Below, piece after piece: positions 41,877-50,552 of a stretch of 52,744 bases of DNA. The position numbers and the translations under genes are program-made. Every line of letters begins with the position of its first letter. The stretch's first letter is position 1. The notes under the pieces are model-generated. The model saw only the letters and a list, made by a program, of their open reading frames with translations. It made no database searches and was not told where the DNA came from. Source of the stretch: an uncultured Clostridia bacterium (GTDB taxonomy: Bacteria; Bacillota; Clostridia; UBA1212; UBA1255); NCBI GenBank assembly GCA_904420095.1, contig CAJFUB010000010.1:1-52744 (forward strand), read 5' to 3'.

Positions 41877-43250
41877 CTATTGTTGTATCGTCTGGTTTGC
41901 CGCAGCATCAAAATCCTCGAGATATCTTGTGATGCCGTTTGCCGTTTTCGTCGCATCTCCATAGTCACGAATCAGAAAAGCGGAAAACAAAGTACGAAGA
42001 CGAATATTTTTATCGTAAATCTCGGGATCACCGATCAGAAGATCCGCGTAATCGTCGCGCATATCCTGTTCAATGCCAATCAAAACCGTATCCGCAGAGG
42101 CGCCGGACAAAAGTCCCCTCTTCCAAAAATCCTGCTCCCAAAGTGATTTTTTTACGGGAATTCCTCCATAATACTGATTAAGAATTCTCTGTCCCTCGTC
42201 GGATAGAGAGAACAATGCCAGAGCCGCCGCCTCATCAGCTTTTCTGCTCTCTTTCGATACCATAAAGCCATGGATAAAGTCCGTATTCGCCACACCGACG
42301 CTTTGTCCCGAAAAGGAAGGAATCGGCAGCATAACAAGACGATTTTCCGCCATCAAAGCCTCCGTGTTCGTTCCCGGATTTGCAGCAAGATCCGCAACGG
42401 ATTCGACGTAACGTCCGTTTTGATCCGGTGAACAAGCATAGGTCAGCGACATTGCGCACACAGCCGTATCGGATCCTCTGACATTGTAGCCATACGAACG
42501 TGCGTATCCCTTCATATAAATCTGATTCCATTCATATACCGCATCTTCGTAAGCCGCTTCAGACAGCGCCATCGTGCCGGAGGAGGTGCGCTCCCATGTT
42601 TTTACGCCGCTGAGTCCGGTAAGAAAGGTTTTCCAGACATAAGGCATATAGTAAGGCATATAAATTCCGGTATAACGCGTTCCGTCTTCTCCCCGATACG
42701 TCAGCTGCTGCAGCGTCTCAAGAAACTCGTCATAGGTCCATTCCCCGTCCGGAAGTGAAACACCCGCTTTGTCAAAAATCTCCTGATCCGCATAGATCAC
42801 GGCGCGGTCATAATGAAAAGGAATAAAGCACTGCCCGAATCCCGTATCTCCGAGAGAAAGCGCCGTGTTTAAATAATCGTCGGTTACAATCTGGTTCTCC
42901 GAAAAGTAAGAAGACAGGTCTACCGTTTGTCCCGCCATATATTCCAAAGCGCCGTCACATCCTACCAGAATCACATCCGTATCGCTCAGTTCTGCGGGAA
43001 TATCCTTTACATACTGAACCTTTACCGTCTGTTCATATGTATTTTCAAACGCCTGGACATATTCCTCGATGCAGTCCCTTTGCAGCTGCCGGTCTTCCTC
43101 AGAGCCATTTGACTCTATTACAGTCAAAATCAAATCCTTCGAAGAGAACCAGGAGCATCCGGTTTGCAAGATTATGGCAGAAAGTAGGAAAACAGAAAGC
43201 AACATATAAATCAGAATTCTGCAGCGTCGGAATGTACCATCCTTTTTCAA
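41877..43250 (-). CDS. Extracellular sugar-binding lipoprotein (family 1 solute-binding protein), without its ABC permeases
   Basis: A 457-residue binding protein. The signal peptide (RILIYMLLSVFLLSAIILQT) ends in the lipobox LQTGC. The mature part has the two-lobe fold of MalE/UgpB-type proteins: DTDVILVGCDGALEYMAGQT, FIPFHYDRAVIYADQEIFDK, PDGEWTYDEFLETLQQLTYR and FMVSKESRKADEAAALALFS. These proteins normally deliver oligosaccharides to MalF/MalG-type permeases, but none is encoded nearby. The start is TTG at 43250, eight bases behind AAAGGAG; the frame stays open for 51 further codons in AT-rich sequence. First gene of the surface operon, followed by the glycosidase gene after 29 bases. Confidence 0.88.
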   Translation of the reverse strand: MKKDGTFRRCRILIYMLLSVFLLSAIILQTGCSWFSSKDLILTVIESNGSEEDRQLQRDCIEEYVQAFENTYEQTVKVQYVKDIPAELSDTDVILVGCDGALEYMAGQTVDLSSYFSENQIVTDDYLNTALSLGDTGFGQCFIPFHYDRAVIYADQEIFDKAGVSLPDGEWTYDEFLETLQQLTYRGEDGTRYTGIYMPYYMPYVWKTFLTGLSGVKTWERTSSGTMALSEAAYEDAVYEWNQIYMKGYARSYGYNVRGSDTAVCAMSLTYACSPDQNGRYVESVADLAANPGTNTEALMAENRLVMLPIPSFSGQSVGVANTDFIHGFMVSKESRKADEAAALALFSLSDEGQRILNQYYGGIPVKKSLWEQDFWKRGLLSGASADTVLIGIEQDMRDDYADLLIGDPEIYDKNIRLRTLFSAFLIRDYGDATKTANGITRYLEDFDAAANQTIQQ

Positions 43251-43839
43251 AAAATCAACTCCTTTTGGAACGCATCGGAATAATATTAAATTTAAAGAAA
43301 TAGATAATATTCTGACATGCAAAAATGTTAGCACAATCGATTTCCAGCTCACCATGTTAAAAAGTTTTGACAACATGCAGATAAGTAATATTTCAATCGG
43401 CAAGCGAAATTTTCCAAATTTTTTTGCATAAAATAGCTTTTTTAAAGAAAACAGCAGAAGTTATATATAAAGATATAATCAGATAAAACTTTGATTTTTA
43501 GGAGATATGCTCGCTTCTTTTTGCTGTCTTTCACAGCGGCCGGAAGGAAAACCGGAGCTCGAAGCATAAGCAATGTGACATATCGCAGACCGGAGAAAGT
43601 CTTTTATGGTCCCGTTCCCCACACTGCCTCAACAAATCTAGCGCTTGCTGAAGGCAGTAAAACAGCGTGCGATACTCCGGCGGGAAATTCTGCAGAGGAT
43701 CGACGACGGCTCCGCGATATTTCCCTGATAAGGGCCGCCCTTATGGAAACGGTAAAAATGATTGCGCCGAAATAAATTAACGCCGCTCGTATCAGCGCGG
43801 AGATACTCTTAAATTCTGCGATAACCATACGGTTTGCTG
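43251..43839. other. Gene-free interval of about 590 bases, promoter side of the surface operon
   Basis: 43251-43500 is very AT rich and must hold the promoter of the surface operon, but no single -35/-10 pair stands out on the minus strand. 43500-43830 is GC richer and has short open frames on both strands with no ribosome binding site or recognisable family. It includes the short palindrome ATAAGGGC-C-GCCCTTAT near 43722-43740. I see no gene there; it may be an eroded fragment. Confidence 0.5.
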
Positions 43840-44094
43840 TTACTTTCTGAAGAAGGAGAAGCCTTTCTTTTCGTAAGGTTCAATCTGTATGGCAAGCACC
43901 TTGTATCCGGTTGCCTCGATTGCATTCTTCAGGCTGTTTTCGTCGATCGGCGTTTCCGCAATGATTTCCGTCTTTCCTTTGCTGTGTGAAGATGTGACCT
44001 TTTTCACCGGAAATCCTCTTCTGACCGCGTCATTCACATGCGCCTCGCACATTCCGCAGGCCATTCCCTCTATGTCAAGTGTAATCTTAACCAT
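43840..44094 (-). CDS. CopZ-like heavy-metal-associated (HMA) domain protein
   Basis: An 84-residue protein with an HMA fold: VKITLDIEGMACGMCEAHVN carries the M-x-C-x-x-C metal site, and ENSLKNAIEATGYKVLAIQ is the usual end. An added basic, aromatic tail (PYEKKGFSFFRK) follows. Such proteins carry Cu(I) or other soft metals or bind haem-related cofactors. No transporter is next to it. The ATG at 44094 follows GGAGG by eight bases. Its promoter carries the same palindrome as the haem operon at 10.6 kb, so iron, another metal or redox state probably controls it. Confidence 0.92.
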   Translation of the reverse strand: MVKITLDIEGMACGMCEAHVNDAVRRGFPVKKVTSSHSKGKTEIIAETPIDENSLKNAIEATGYKVLAIQIEPYEKKGFSFFRK

Positions 44095-44162
44095 ATGCAA
44101 TTCCTCCGCATCAGAATTTACTTATGCCGAGCCGCATATAAGAAGCAGCGGCACGGTGTTCA

Positions 44163-44216
44163 ATTAGTTAAAACTAACCTACATGCAAATTATAATCTTT
44201 TATATCGGTTTGTCAA
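44163..44216 (-). promoter_or_regulatory. Promoter and palindromic operator of the CopZ-like gene
   Basis: On the minus strand TTGACA (44211-44216), a 16-base spacer and TATAAT (44189-44194) form a consensus promoter. Just after the expected start point, at 44163-44178, lies GTTAGT-TTTA-ACTAAT, with 6-base arms that match the operators at 10617-10632 and 10650-10665. Promoter strength and operator position also agree with that operon, which suggests one repressor for both. Confidence 0.75.
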
Positions 44217-44309
44217 TCCCGCCCTTGTCTTATGAAAATATTGCGGAACCGGCGTTTCTCATACAACAGTCCAGCACGGTCATTGAATTTCATGTAAATA
44301 TCGAAAGCA

Positions 44310-44330
44310 AGGCAGGACTGCGCCCTGCCT
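44310..44330 (-). terminator. Possible terminator hairpin after the truncated sigma gene
   Basis: AGGCAGG and CCTGCCT (44310-44330) form a 7-base stem. The following minus-strand sequence (TGCTTTCGATATT) is only moderately T rich, so termination is uncertain. Confidence 0.35.
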
Positions 44331-44340
44331 AGCGGCTTTA

Positions 44341-44697
44341 TCAGAGAATATAATCTGTGATACAGTCATACCAATGAACATAAGGGATTCCATTCACGGT
44401 ACAAACTTCAGAGACTCCGTATCTTCCCTCCGAAAGCTCTTTTTCCGTCAATACGTCAATTGAGAGCTCAAGTCGGGCAGCTTTCTTTCGGAAATAGTCG
44501 CTGCATCGGTTTCTGGCAATACTGAGCATCCACGCCTTGAAGGACGCTTTATTTTTTAACTGGGAAAACTTTCTGCAGGCGGTAAGAAACACGTCCTGAA
44601 GGATATCGTCCGCGTCCGCTTTGGCGCTTATCCGAAATCGTACAAAGCGCTCCACAGATCCCCGCTCTGCTTCCAGCAGCTTTTCAAATTCATCCAT
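44341..44697 (-). CDS. ECF-type sigma factor lacking region 4 (probably truncated)
   Basis: A 118-residue protein with a full sigma-70 region 2: SVERFVRFRISAKADADDIL, QDVFLTACRKFSQLKNK and SFKAWMLSIARNRCSDYFRK. ECF factors continue for about 70 more residues with region 4, which binds the -35 element. Here the homology stops after TEKELSEGRYGVSEV and a short unrelated tail leads to a stop. I found no region 4 remnant between 44250 and 44341. It is therefore likely a broken gene, or a region-2-only protein. Related in type, but not closely, to the long ECF factor at 45.9-47.6 kb. Confidence 0.75.
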   Translation of the reverse strand: MDEFEKLLEAERGSVERFVRFRISAKADADDILQDVFLTACRKFSQLKNKASFKAWMLSIARNRCSDYFRKKAARLELSIDVLTEKELSEGRYGVSEVCTVNGIPYVHWYDCITDYIL

Positions 44698-44771
44698 ATC
44701 GTCACCTCCTTTGGTCTAATCGTGATCAAAACCGGTTTCACTTCTATAGACGAGGGCCGGCATCGAAAGGT

Positions 44772-44983
44772 TCATTTATAAGAATTATTTTTTGAATAAA
44801 AATCAAATGGATCTATCTCAAGTTTTCGGCATATCTTGATGACTATAGCGAAGGAAGCCCCGCCGATATCACAGATAGTAAGGTCATCGGCGTGCTATAC
44901 GGAATGTCGGCCTCGATAGCGAACTGGCGAAGGCTCGTATATCTGTCAAGAATCAGAGTCCGTAGTTTTTGCTCACGGTTCAT
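44772..44983 (-). pseudogene. Small frameshifted helix-turn-helix regulator
   Basis: From the ATG at 44983 the minus strand reads MNREQKLRTLILDRYTSLRQ and FAIEADIPYSTPMTLLS, typical of small XRE-type proteins. The frame then must shift by one base to continue as IGGASFAIVIKICRKLEIDP, ending with TGA at 44772-44774. The total of 212 bases is not a multiple of three, so one base is missing near 44870. Its start overlaps the stop of the DeoR-like gene by four bases (ATGA), as in a coupled pair. Intact relatives are about 70-75 residues. Confidence 0.65.
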
Positions 44984-45748
44984 TTTGGCTCCTCAACAAC
45001 CGTAACTTTGACGCCTCTGTCTTCGATGGCCGTAATTTGATCTTCTGCGCAATCCCAGTCTGTGATAATACAGTCAAAAGCATCAACATCGCAAACTTTA
45101 ATGAAGGAATCGACGCCGATCTTTGAGCTCGGTATGACAAGGCATTTACTGCGGCTGTTTTTAATTACTGTGCGCTGGAATGTTGCCGTTTCATCTGTGC
45201 CGTTGGAGAGACCGAACTCCGCTGTCAGACCAGCTCCGGTGATAAAGCAAAGATCAAAATGCAATCTGCTTACAAATTCATTGGCCAGGCTATCGACCAA
45301 CGAGCCGCATCTTACCACCGGCGATATATACGTCGATGTTATCGAAACGTCTGAGTTCCTTGCCGATATTAACTGAATTTACGACTACAATGTAATGGAT
45401 CTCTCGCGGCAAAAAGGAAACTATAATATGTCCAAAGGATCCGCCGGTTAAATAGATTGTGTCATTCTCTTTGATATTTTTCGCGGCCGCTCGTGAAATC
45501 TCTCGGTAGTTATCAAAAATGGGCATAATATCAAAGTCTCTGTTGACCGGAGGTCTTGCGCTGACCTGTCCTATCGAAATGGCACCGCCATGGGTTCTCT
45601 TGCAAACGCCCTTCTGTTCAAGCAGTCGCAGATCTCTGCGTGCAGACTCATCGGATATACCGTATTTGCTTGTAATTTCAGTAATGGTGATCTTACCATT
45701 TTCTTTAATAATATCGGATATTTCTTGATGGTGTTCTTCAATAAACAT
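44980..45748 (-). pseudogene. DeoR family regulator with a frameshift
   Basis: The N-terminal part (ATG at 45748 behind GGAGG) has the DeoR helix-turn-helix ITEITSKYGISDESARRDLR followed by LEQKGVCKRTHGGAI, then a sugar-phosphate-binding region to NIDVYIAGGKMR at about 45303. The rest continues in another frame as GSLVDSLANEFVSRLHFDLC and FITGAGLTAEFGLSNGTDET, to a stop at 44980. Together the parts make a full DeoR protein of about 255 residues, so a single small indel near 45300-45305 breaks it. A sequencing error is a real alternative. It would regulate sugar metabolism genes, but none of its usual targets is adjacent. Confidence 0.82.
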
Positions 45749-45840
45749 AACAATACCTCCAAATCGAGAACAATGAATTATCGAATTCGACATTATCATC
45801 ATACAACATTTTCGGTAATCGAATCTGCGTATATTTGAGA

Positions 45841-45876
45841 CAAAAAAGACCGCCGCAGGAAAACCTGCCGGCGGTC
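45841..45876 (-). terminator. Rho-independent terminator after the long ECF sigma gene
   Basis: GACCGCC (45848-45854) pairs with GGCGGTC (45870-45876), with an inner CAGG/CCTG stem; the minus strand continues with six T. It lies eight bases after the stop of the sigma factor gene. Confidence 0.88.
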
Positions 45877-45883
45877 CGATTGC

Positions 45884-47551
45884 TTAGGCGTTGGTAATCA
45901 GCGTAGTCAACGCTTTTCTCTGTCCTTCGGCAGGAGCCTTCAGCTTCCCGTTTTTCAGGAGCGCTTTCATGCAGTGCAGCAAGAACCACCCGTCAGAATG
46001 GAAAACAAACTGCAGCCCGTACTCTTCTACCTTTCTAAGATGTGCAGGAACGGATTCCAGCACCGCCTCAGCGTAGGGCGCCTTCAGCGCCTCAAAGTCC
46101 CTCTGATACTTTACCTTGATGCGCTCGCCAAGGGCAAGAAGTTTGTCCTGAATCTCTTTGCCGGCCAGCACAACGATCTGCCACACAGCCTTAAAATAAC
46201 CATCATAATCTCCGTTGGTTTTCACATAGCCGCGCTCTGCCAGCCATGCATACTCGTCCTTTGAAAGACACTGACCCTGAAATTCTCTCTCATAGAGGGA
46301 AAGTATGCGCCCGGCATCTTTCGAATACCGGAATCCGGGCTGCTCTCCACGGTCGGACCACTCGCTGTCGATCTGCCAAAGGATCCGCCCGCCGCTTTCG
46401 TTCCACATGGGACCGCTCCAGTTCTTCATATCCACATAGTCCTCAGGGAGCGCCATTTCATCTGGGACGACAGATGCATGGAAAATATTATGCGCACCGT
46501 CCGGACGGATGGTTGCCGCCTCTTCAAAAGAAATGCTCTCATTCTTCAGCTTCTCACCGGACCAAGCGGCGATATAAGGAATCAGCGACCACAGGACGAA
46601 ATTGCGGTCCGCCTTGGGAGACTCGGTTAAGGAAATAGGCTGGTCGGTCTGACCGCACCAGATATCCGGATCGTCCAGAATACCGGACGCGGCCAGTTCG
46701 TCATACAGTTCATTGGCAAACAGCTCCGCAACACGCTTGTACATATTGTCCCGCAGGATGAGCAGCTCTGCCGTCGGCTCGCTGATGATAAAATTAGCAA
46801 TGTATCGATCCTTTCGCATCTGCAGGAAGCCGTATTTCTCAAGGAATTCGACTTCGTTTTCTACATACACAGGGGAAACACCCAGGTCGTCGGCAATTTC
46901 ATTCACAGTCTTTGCCGTATTCCGCACACAGTAGCAGATATTCTGGGACAGTGCGGAACGGAAAAAATCGTCCGGGGATTTCGTGCCAACGGAACCGCTG
47001 ATGCCGTAAGAGTGGAACTTAATAGGGCGAAATTTGAGTTCGCTTGTTTTTCTCATCGTATTCATACCTCTCTTCAATTCTTTTTTGGCTTCAAACAGGT
47101 GCCACTTGACAGTGCCAAGAGGAATATCCAACTCCCGCGCAATATCTGTCTGCCTGCGATTTTCAAAATAATACGCAATCACAATTTTTCTCTGCTGCTT
47201 TGAAAGGTAAGCGATCTCACTCTGCAGACGATAAATGGCTTCCGCATCATTATCGGCGTCTATCTCAGAGGAGGGATCCGCAAGAATCTCTGCCACTTCC
47301 TCAATCGAAACGCCGACCATGCTTCTGGCAGTATCGCGGTAATAGTTGCTGAGCGTATTGTGAGCAACCGTCCATATGAACTTCCCCATGTCCACAACCG
47401 CTTCCTTAGCAAGAAGACCGCGGAACGCTCTTATCGCGATTTCCTGCGAAAGATCGTGCGCATCGTGGATACTTTTACAGTGTTTCAGCGCAAATCCAAA
47501 TATAGGCTTCAGATATTCGGTTATGGTTTTCTCTACGTCCTGTCTGTTCAC
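45884..47551 (-). CDS. ECF-type sigma factor with a long C-terminal extension
   Basis: A 555-residue protein. Residues 1-160 are an ECF sigma factor: region 2 (VEKTITEYLKPIFGFALKHC, DAHDLSQEIAIRAFRGLLAK, MGKFIWTVAHNTLSNYYRDT) and region 4 (LSKQQRKIVIAYYFENRRQT, DIARELDIPLGTVKWHLFEA). A winged-helix-like stretch follows (VNEIADDLGVSPVYVENEVE, FLEKYGFLQM), then about 300 residues without known motifs. Such extensions probably sense a signal and replace an anti-sigma factor; this is inference. I take the GTG at 47551 (reading VNRQDVEKTITEYLKPIFGF) behind GTGGGGTG as the start because related proteins begin there. The frame is open to 47620. Confidence 0.88.
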   Translation of the reverse strand: MNRQDVEKTITEYLKPIFGFALKHCKSIHDAHDLSQEIAIRAFRGLLAKEAVVDMGKFIWTVAHNTLSNYYRDTARSMVGVSIEEVAEILADPSSEIDADNDAEAIYRLQSEIAYLSKQQRKIVIAYYFENRRQTDIARELDIPLGTVKWHLFEAKKELKRGMNTMRKTSELKFRPIKFHSYGISGSVGTKSPDDFFRSALSQNICYCVRNTAKTVNEIADDLGVSPVYVENEVEFLEKYGFLQMRKDRYIANFIISEPTAELLILRDNMYKRVAELFANELYDELAASGILDDPDIWCGQTDQPISLTESPKADRNFVLWSLIPYIAAWSGEKLKNESISFEEAATIRPDGAHNIFHASVVPDEMALPEDYVDMKNWSGPMWNESGGRILWQIDSEWSDRGEQPGFRYSKDAGRILSLYEREFQGQCLSKDEYAWLAERGYVKTNGDYDGYFKAVWQIVVLAGKEIQDKLLALGERIKVKYQRDFEALKAPYAEAVLESVPAHLRKVEEYGLQFVFHSDGWFLLHCMKALLKNGKLKAPAEGQRKALTTLITNA

Positions 47552-48090
47552 CTGTCTGCACCCCACTTGAAAGCTTTCACCCATATAGACACACGAATCC
47601 AAAAAGGTTGGAATTTTCATAAAAATTTTTTAAGGTTGGAAGAGAAATTATTGGAAGAATATTCATATTCATCCCTTTACATCGGAATGCGTCCTTTTTG
47701 CGTATGAATTGCTGCAGATCGCTTAAAAGCTTAATCATTGACACGATTCTCCGTACATCTGTATTCATAAGCGTCAGCTTCTTATTGTTAGAGAAAAACA
47801 CTGCATCATGCTGCATTGCCGTGAGCCGGAGAATATTACAGCAAAAATTCCCATTTGCCGGCTGTCTTTTATCCTAGCACAAATCACCCGCGTTTCCAAT
47901 AAATAGATTTTTGCTGCTGTAGGATTACAATATAAGTGTTACAGTAAAACCTTGAAAAAATAGCGAAATTCCGTTTCTTGTGTTATCTTTAAGTTACTGT
48001 ACAAAAACTCAACGCAGAAAGGAACCTCACTATACATAAGATATTTATTGTTGAAATTCTACATGAAACAGACAAGCTGCTCATGCTTTC
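47552..48090. other. Gene-free interval of about 540 bases
   Basis: It holds the promoter region of the ECF sigma gene. A minus-strand open frame at 47577-47816 has no ribosome binding site or known family and is not called. The part from about 47930 to 48060 is AT rich with promoter-like sequence on the plus strand (GTTACAG repeats and AAAGGAACC) that leads into no gene, which suggests that a plus-strand gene has been lost here. Confidence 0.45.
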
Positions 48091-49353
48091 TCATATCAGC
48101 CATGCGGGGATATACCAGTTTTTCTTGTCAATCGGGATGATATCGGAGGCAAGGCATACCACCGCGCCTGTGCCGATTTTGGTCTTTAGATGAGCTGCAC
48201 CTGAAAAACTATCTTCTTCAGACGGTTCCGCTTCAATCGGAGACAGTACCGAAAAATTCTTGACTGCGTCCTTCGGCGCGCTCCCTTTCTTGATTTCTAT
48301 CGGGTATACCGTACCGTCCTGATAGATAATCAGATCAATCTCTTTTTTGTTGTTGTCCCGGTAGAAATACAACGGCGGTCGTTTGCCGGCGTTCAGATAG
48401 CTCTTATAAATTTCGGCTACCACCCAGGTCTCAAAGAACTGACCGCTCATAGAGCTGTTTTCCAGGACCGCCGCGCTGCCCCAGCCCATTAGATGAGCGC
48501 ACAGGCCCGTATCGAGAAAATACATCCGCGGCGTCTTGATTGCCCGCTTGAGAGCGTTGTTGGAATATGCGGGGATCAAGGCGACAATCCCGGAAGAAAC
48601 CAAAATGGAAAGCCAGCTTTTCGCGGTTGGTGCAGATACGCCTACCTCCTGTGCCAAAGCCTCGTAGTTGACATTGGTGGCCGTCCTGGCTGCCACCACC
48701 TTAATAAAGTTTAGGAAAGCTGTTTCGTTAGCAATCTGTCCCAAATCGCGGATGTCTCTGCTCAAATAGGTTTCTAAATACGACTCAAAGAAGGTTTCCA
48801 GATTAACCCCTTCGATTTCATACAGGCGGGGCATGGAGCCTTTATAGATACGCTCAAATACATCTGTCACCGACATCGGCTGCGTTGTTTCCAGCCGTTT
48901 CAAAAGACTTTCTACATTGACCTCAAACGGCGGAAAATGCTGTCCTCGGATCTCGCTGTTGGTTAACCCCTGCATCGGGACAATCCCTACACGGCCGGCC
49001 AAGCTCTCGGTTACATTTTTCATCATCCGGAACATCTGGGAGCCGGTCAGCCAGAAATCACCTGGACGCTTGCGTTCATCCACCAGTATTTTAATATACG
49101 GGAAAAGCTCAGGCGCATACTGTGCTTCATCGATCAGTACCGGCGGCGAATAACGCTGTAAAAACAGCTCTGGATCAGAAATTGCCATCGCGCGGATTGT
49201 GGGATTATCCAGCGATACCTTTTTACGCCCCGGTTCCATCATGCTTTCAAGCAGAGTCGATTTTCCAACCTGACGCGGCCCGGTCACCAATAACACCGGA
49301 AAAGTTGCGTTGATATTCTCAATAGTGGTTCTTACCGTTCTTTCAAAAAACAT
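48091..49353 (-). CDS. AAA ATPase with DUF4143-type C-terminal domain
   Basis: A 420-residue ATPase of the AAA_14/DUF4143 group. Walker A is LLVTGPRQVGKSTLL, Walker B is SPPVLIDEAQYAPELFPYIK, with a sensor region GDFWLTGSQMFRMMKNVTES and LAGRVGIVPM. The C-terminal half has the winged-helix block VNYEALAQEVGVSAPTAKSW and a nuclease-like core (GQFFETWVVAEIYKSY, FYRDNNKKEIDLIIYQDG, YPIEIKKG). The E-I-D-L...E-I-K-K pattern is that of restriction-endonuclease-fold domains. These proteins are widespread in accessory regions and their role is not settled. GAGAGGTG precedes the ATG at 49353. Confidence 0.93.
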   Translation of the reverse strand: MFFERTVRTTIENINATFPVLLVTGPRQVGKSTLLESMMEPGRKKVSLDNPTIRAMAISDPELFLQRYSPPVLIDEAQYAPELFPYIKILVDERKRPGDFWLTGSQMFRMMKNVTESLAGRVGIVPMQGLTNSEIRGQHFPPFEVNVESLLKRLETTQPMSVTDVFERIYKGSMPRLYEIEGVNLETFFESYLETYLSRDIRDLGQIANETAFLNFIKVVAARTATNVNYEALAQEVGVSAPTAKSWLSILVSSGIVALIPAYSNNALKRAIKTPRMYFLDTGLCAHLMGWGSAAVLENSSMSGQFFETWVVAEIYKSYLNAGKRPPLYFYRDNNKKEIDLIIYQDGTVYPIEIKKGSAPKDAVKNFSVLSPIEAEPSEEDSFSGAAHLKTKIGTGAVVCLASDIIPIDKKNWYIPAWLI

Positions 49354-49529
49354 AAGTACACCTCTCTCCAGAATATAGTCTATGCTATCATGGCAAAAAT
49401 TATACAAATCCAAAGTGACACTTTAGATTATACTATATTCAAGGCCACATAGTCAAGTGTAACCTGTTATTTTCTCCGATGCGTTTTTCTCTGCTTCACA
49501 TCTGTTCGTCAAATATTTTGAAAGAGAAT

Positions 49530-50015
49530 TTAATCCGCCTTTTCCGGCAGTTCAGAATGGTCACTCAGTTCTCCCAACTCTTCAAAACCGAGAAAACAGT
49601 CAGAGGAAAGGGCAGAATCGAAATACTCGCTGCCCAGTGTCAGCCTCTGCGTCTTTTTGAAATAGAAACGGTAGCGAAAGCCGATCTGGATTTTTAAGTG
49701 CTTGCCAAGCAGAAGGGCGGATTCGTTGCCGTTATCGTCCATAATCCGGATTTTTCGGTATTTGCGCAAAAGCATAGGGACGATGCCGACGCACGTGCCC
49801 TCCACCATTTCATACTCCTTTTCGCTGATGCCTCGGTAAAACGTATATGCCCTGCAAAAGCTGAGGATACAGATCGCGGCGCTCAACAGCAGCATAATCC
49901 TGTCCTTGGCGAACAGGAACACAGCCAGCCCAACTAAAAGGCAGACAAAGCCCATCAGTATCGTGAGTATCAGCTGGCGCCGCAGCGGTGCCGGAGCTTT
50001 TAAGATGTTCTCCAT
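49530..50015 (-). CDS. Two-helix membrane protein of unknown function
   Basis: A 161-residue protein. The N-terminus has two hydrophobic helices (LILTILMGFVCLLVGLAVFL and IMLLLSAAICILSFCRAYTF). The rest is a soluble domain with GTCVGIVPMLLRKYRKIRIM, LLLGKHLKIQIGFRYRFYFK and an acidic tail. I recognise no named family; similar proteins occur in mobile or accessory regions of Clostridia. AAAGGATC precedes the ATG. It starts 3 bases after the stop of the truncated gene upstream, so the pair was once an operon. Confidence 0.8.
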   Translation of the reverse strand: MENILKAPAPLRRQLILTILMGFVCLLVGLAVFLFAKDRIMLLLSAAICILSFCRAYTFYRGISEKEYEMVEGTCVGIVPMLLRKYRKIRIMDDNGNESALLLGKHLKIQIGFRYRFYFKKTQRLTLGSEYFDSALSSDCFLGFEELGELSDHSELPEKAD

Positions 50016-50018
50016 TTT

Positions 50019-50534
50019 TCAGATCCTTTCGAAGATGATTTGCTTACGCAGATAAAGGTTTGCCGCCGAGAGCATGACGGGACGGCATTCGAGCAGGCAG
50101 GATATCATATCGGCGATATTGTCACTGGTAGTAAATTCATCATAATACAAAGTATCCAGCGGCTCCTCTTCGCAGCAAAAGTCCAGCTTGTTCCGTTCAA
50201 AGCACTTGACAATTTCCGCCGTAGAAAGAAGGGTTTGCTTCGCCAGTCGGATTACCTTCTTTTCGTCCACCGTCCGTTTGTCCTTGTGAAATATCTTTTT
50301 CGCTGTGGAATAAGGAACATCTCCAAAAACGCAGAGCCGAAAGAAAGAACAAAGACGAAGAAAGGGATTCTCCGAAATCGGCAGGATATACAGGTCGGAC
50401 AGCAGCCGATACAACACCTGCGCATCCGTCTCTCCGCAACCCTCAGCAACAAGGCCGCACCGAGCCAGCCGACACATGCAGTCATTAAAGCTGCGGGAAG
50501 AATGAAAAAACGCACCGTTTTTTCGGTGTGTTCT
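50019..50534 (-). pseudogene. 5'-truncated accessory gene of unknown function
   Basis: The longest ATG-started frame is 50019-50477 (152 residues), but the frame extends upstream with plausible protein (KNGAFFHSSRSFNDCMCRLA, then RCGLVAEGCGETDAQVLYRL) to a TAG at about 50535. I recall accessory proteins with a G-x-F-x-S-x-x-S-F-x-D-C-M-x-R-L-A-R-C-G-L-V pattern that are longer at the N-terminus, so the 5' part is probably lost. The remainder (STAEIVKCFERNKLDFC, MLSAANLYLRKQIIFERI) looks intact. There is no ribosome binding site before the first ATG. Function unknown. Confidence 0.6.
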
Positions 50535-50552
50535 CTAAATAGAATATTAAAT

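Noticed and set aside
47577..47816. Minus-strand frame of 79 codons behind the ECF sigma gene
   Set aside because: No ribosome binding site, no recognisable motif and composition like non-coding DNA; not enough to call a gene.
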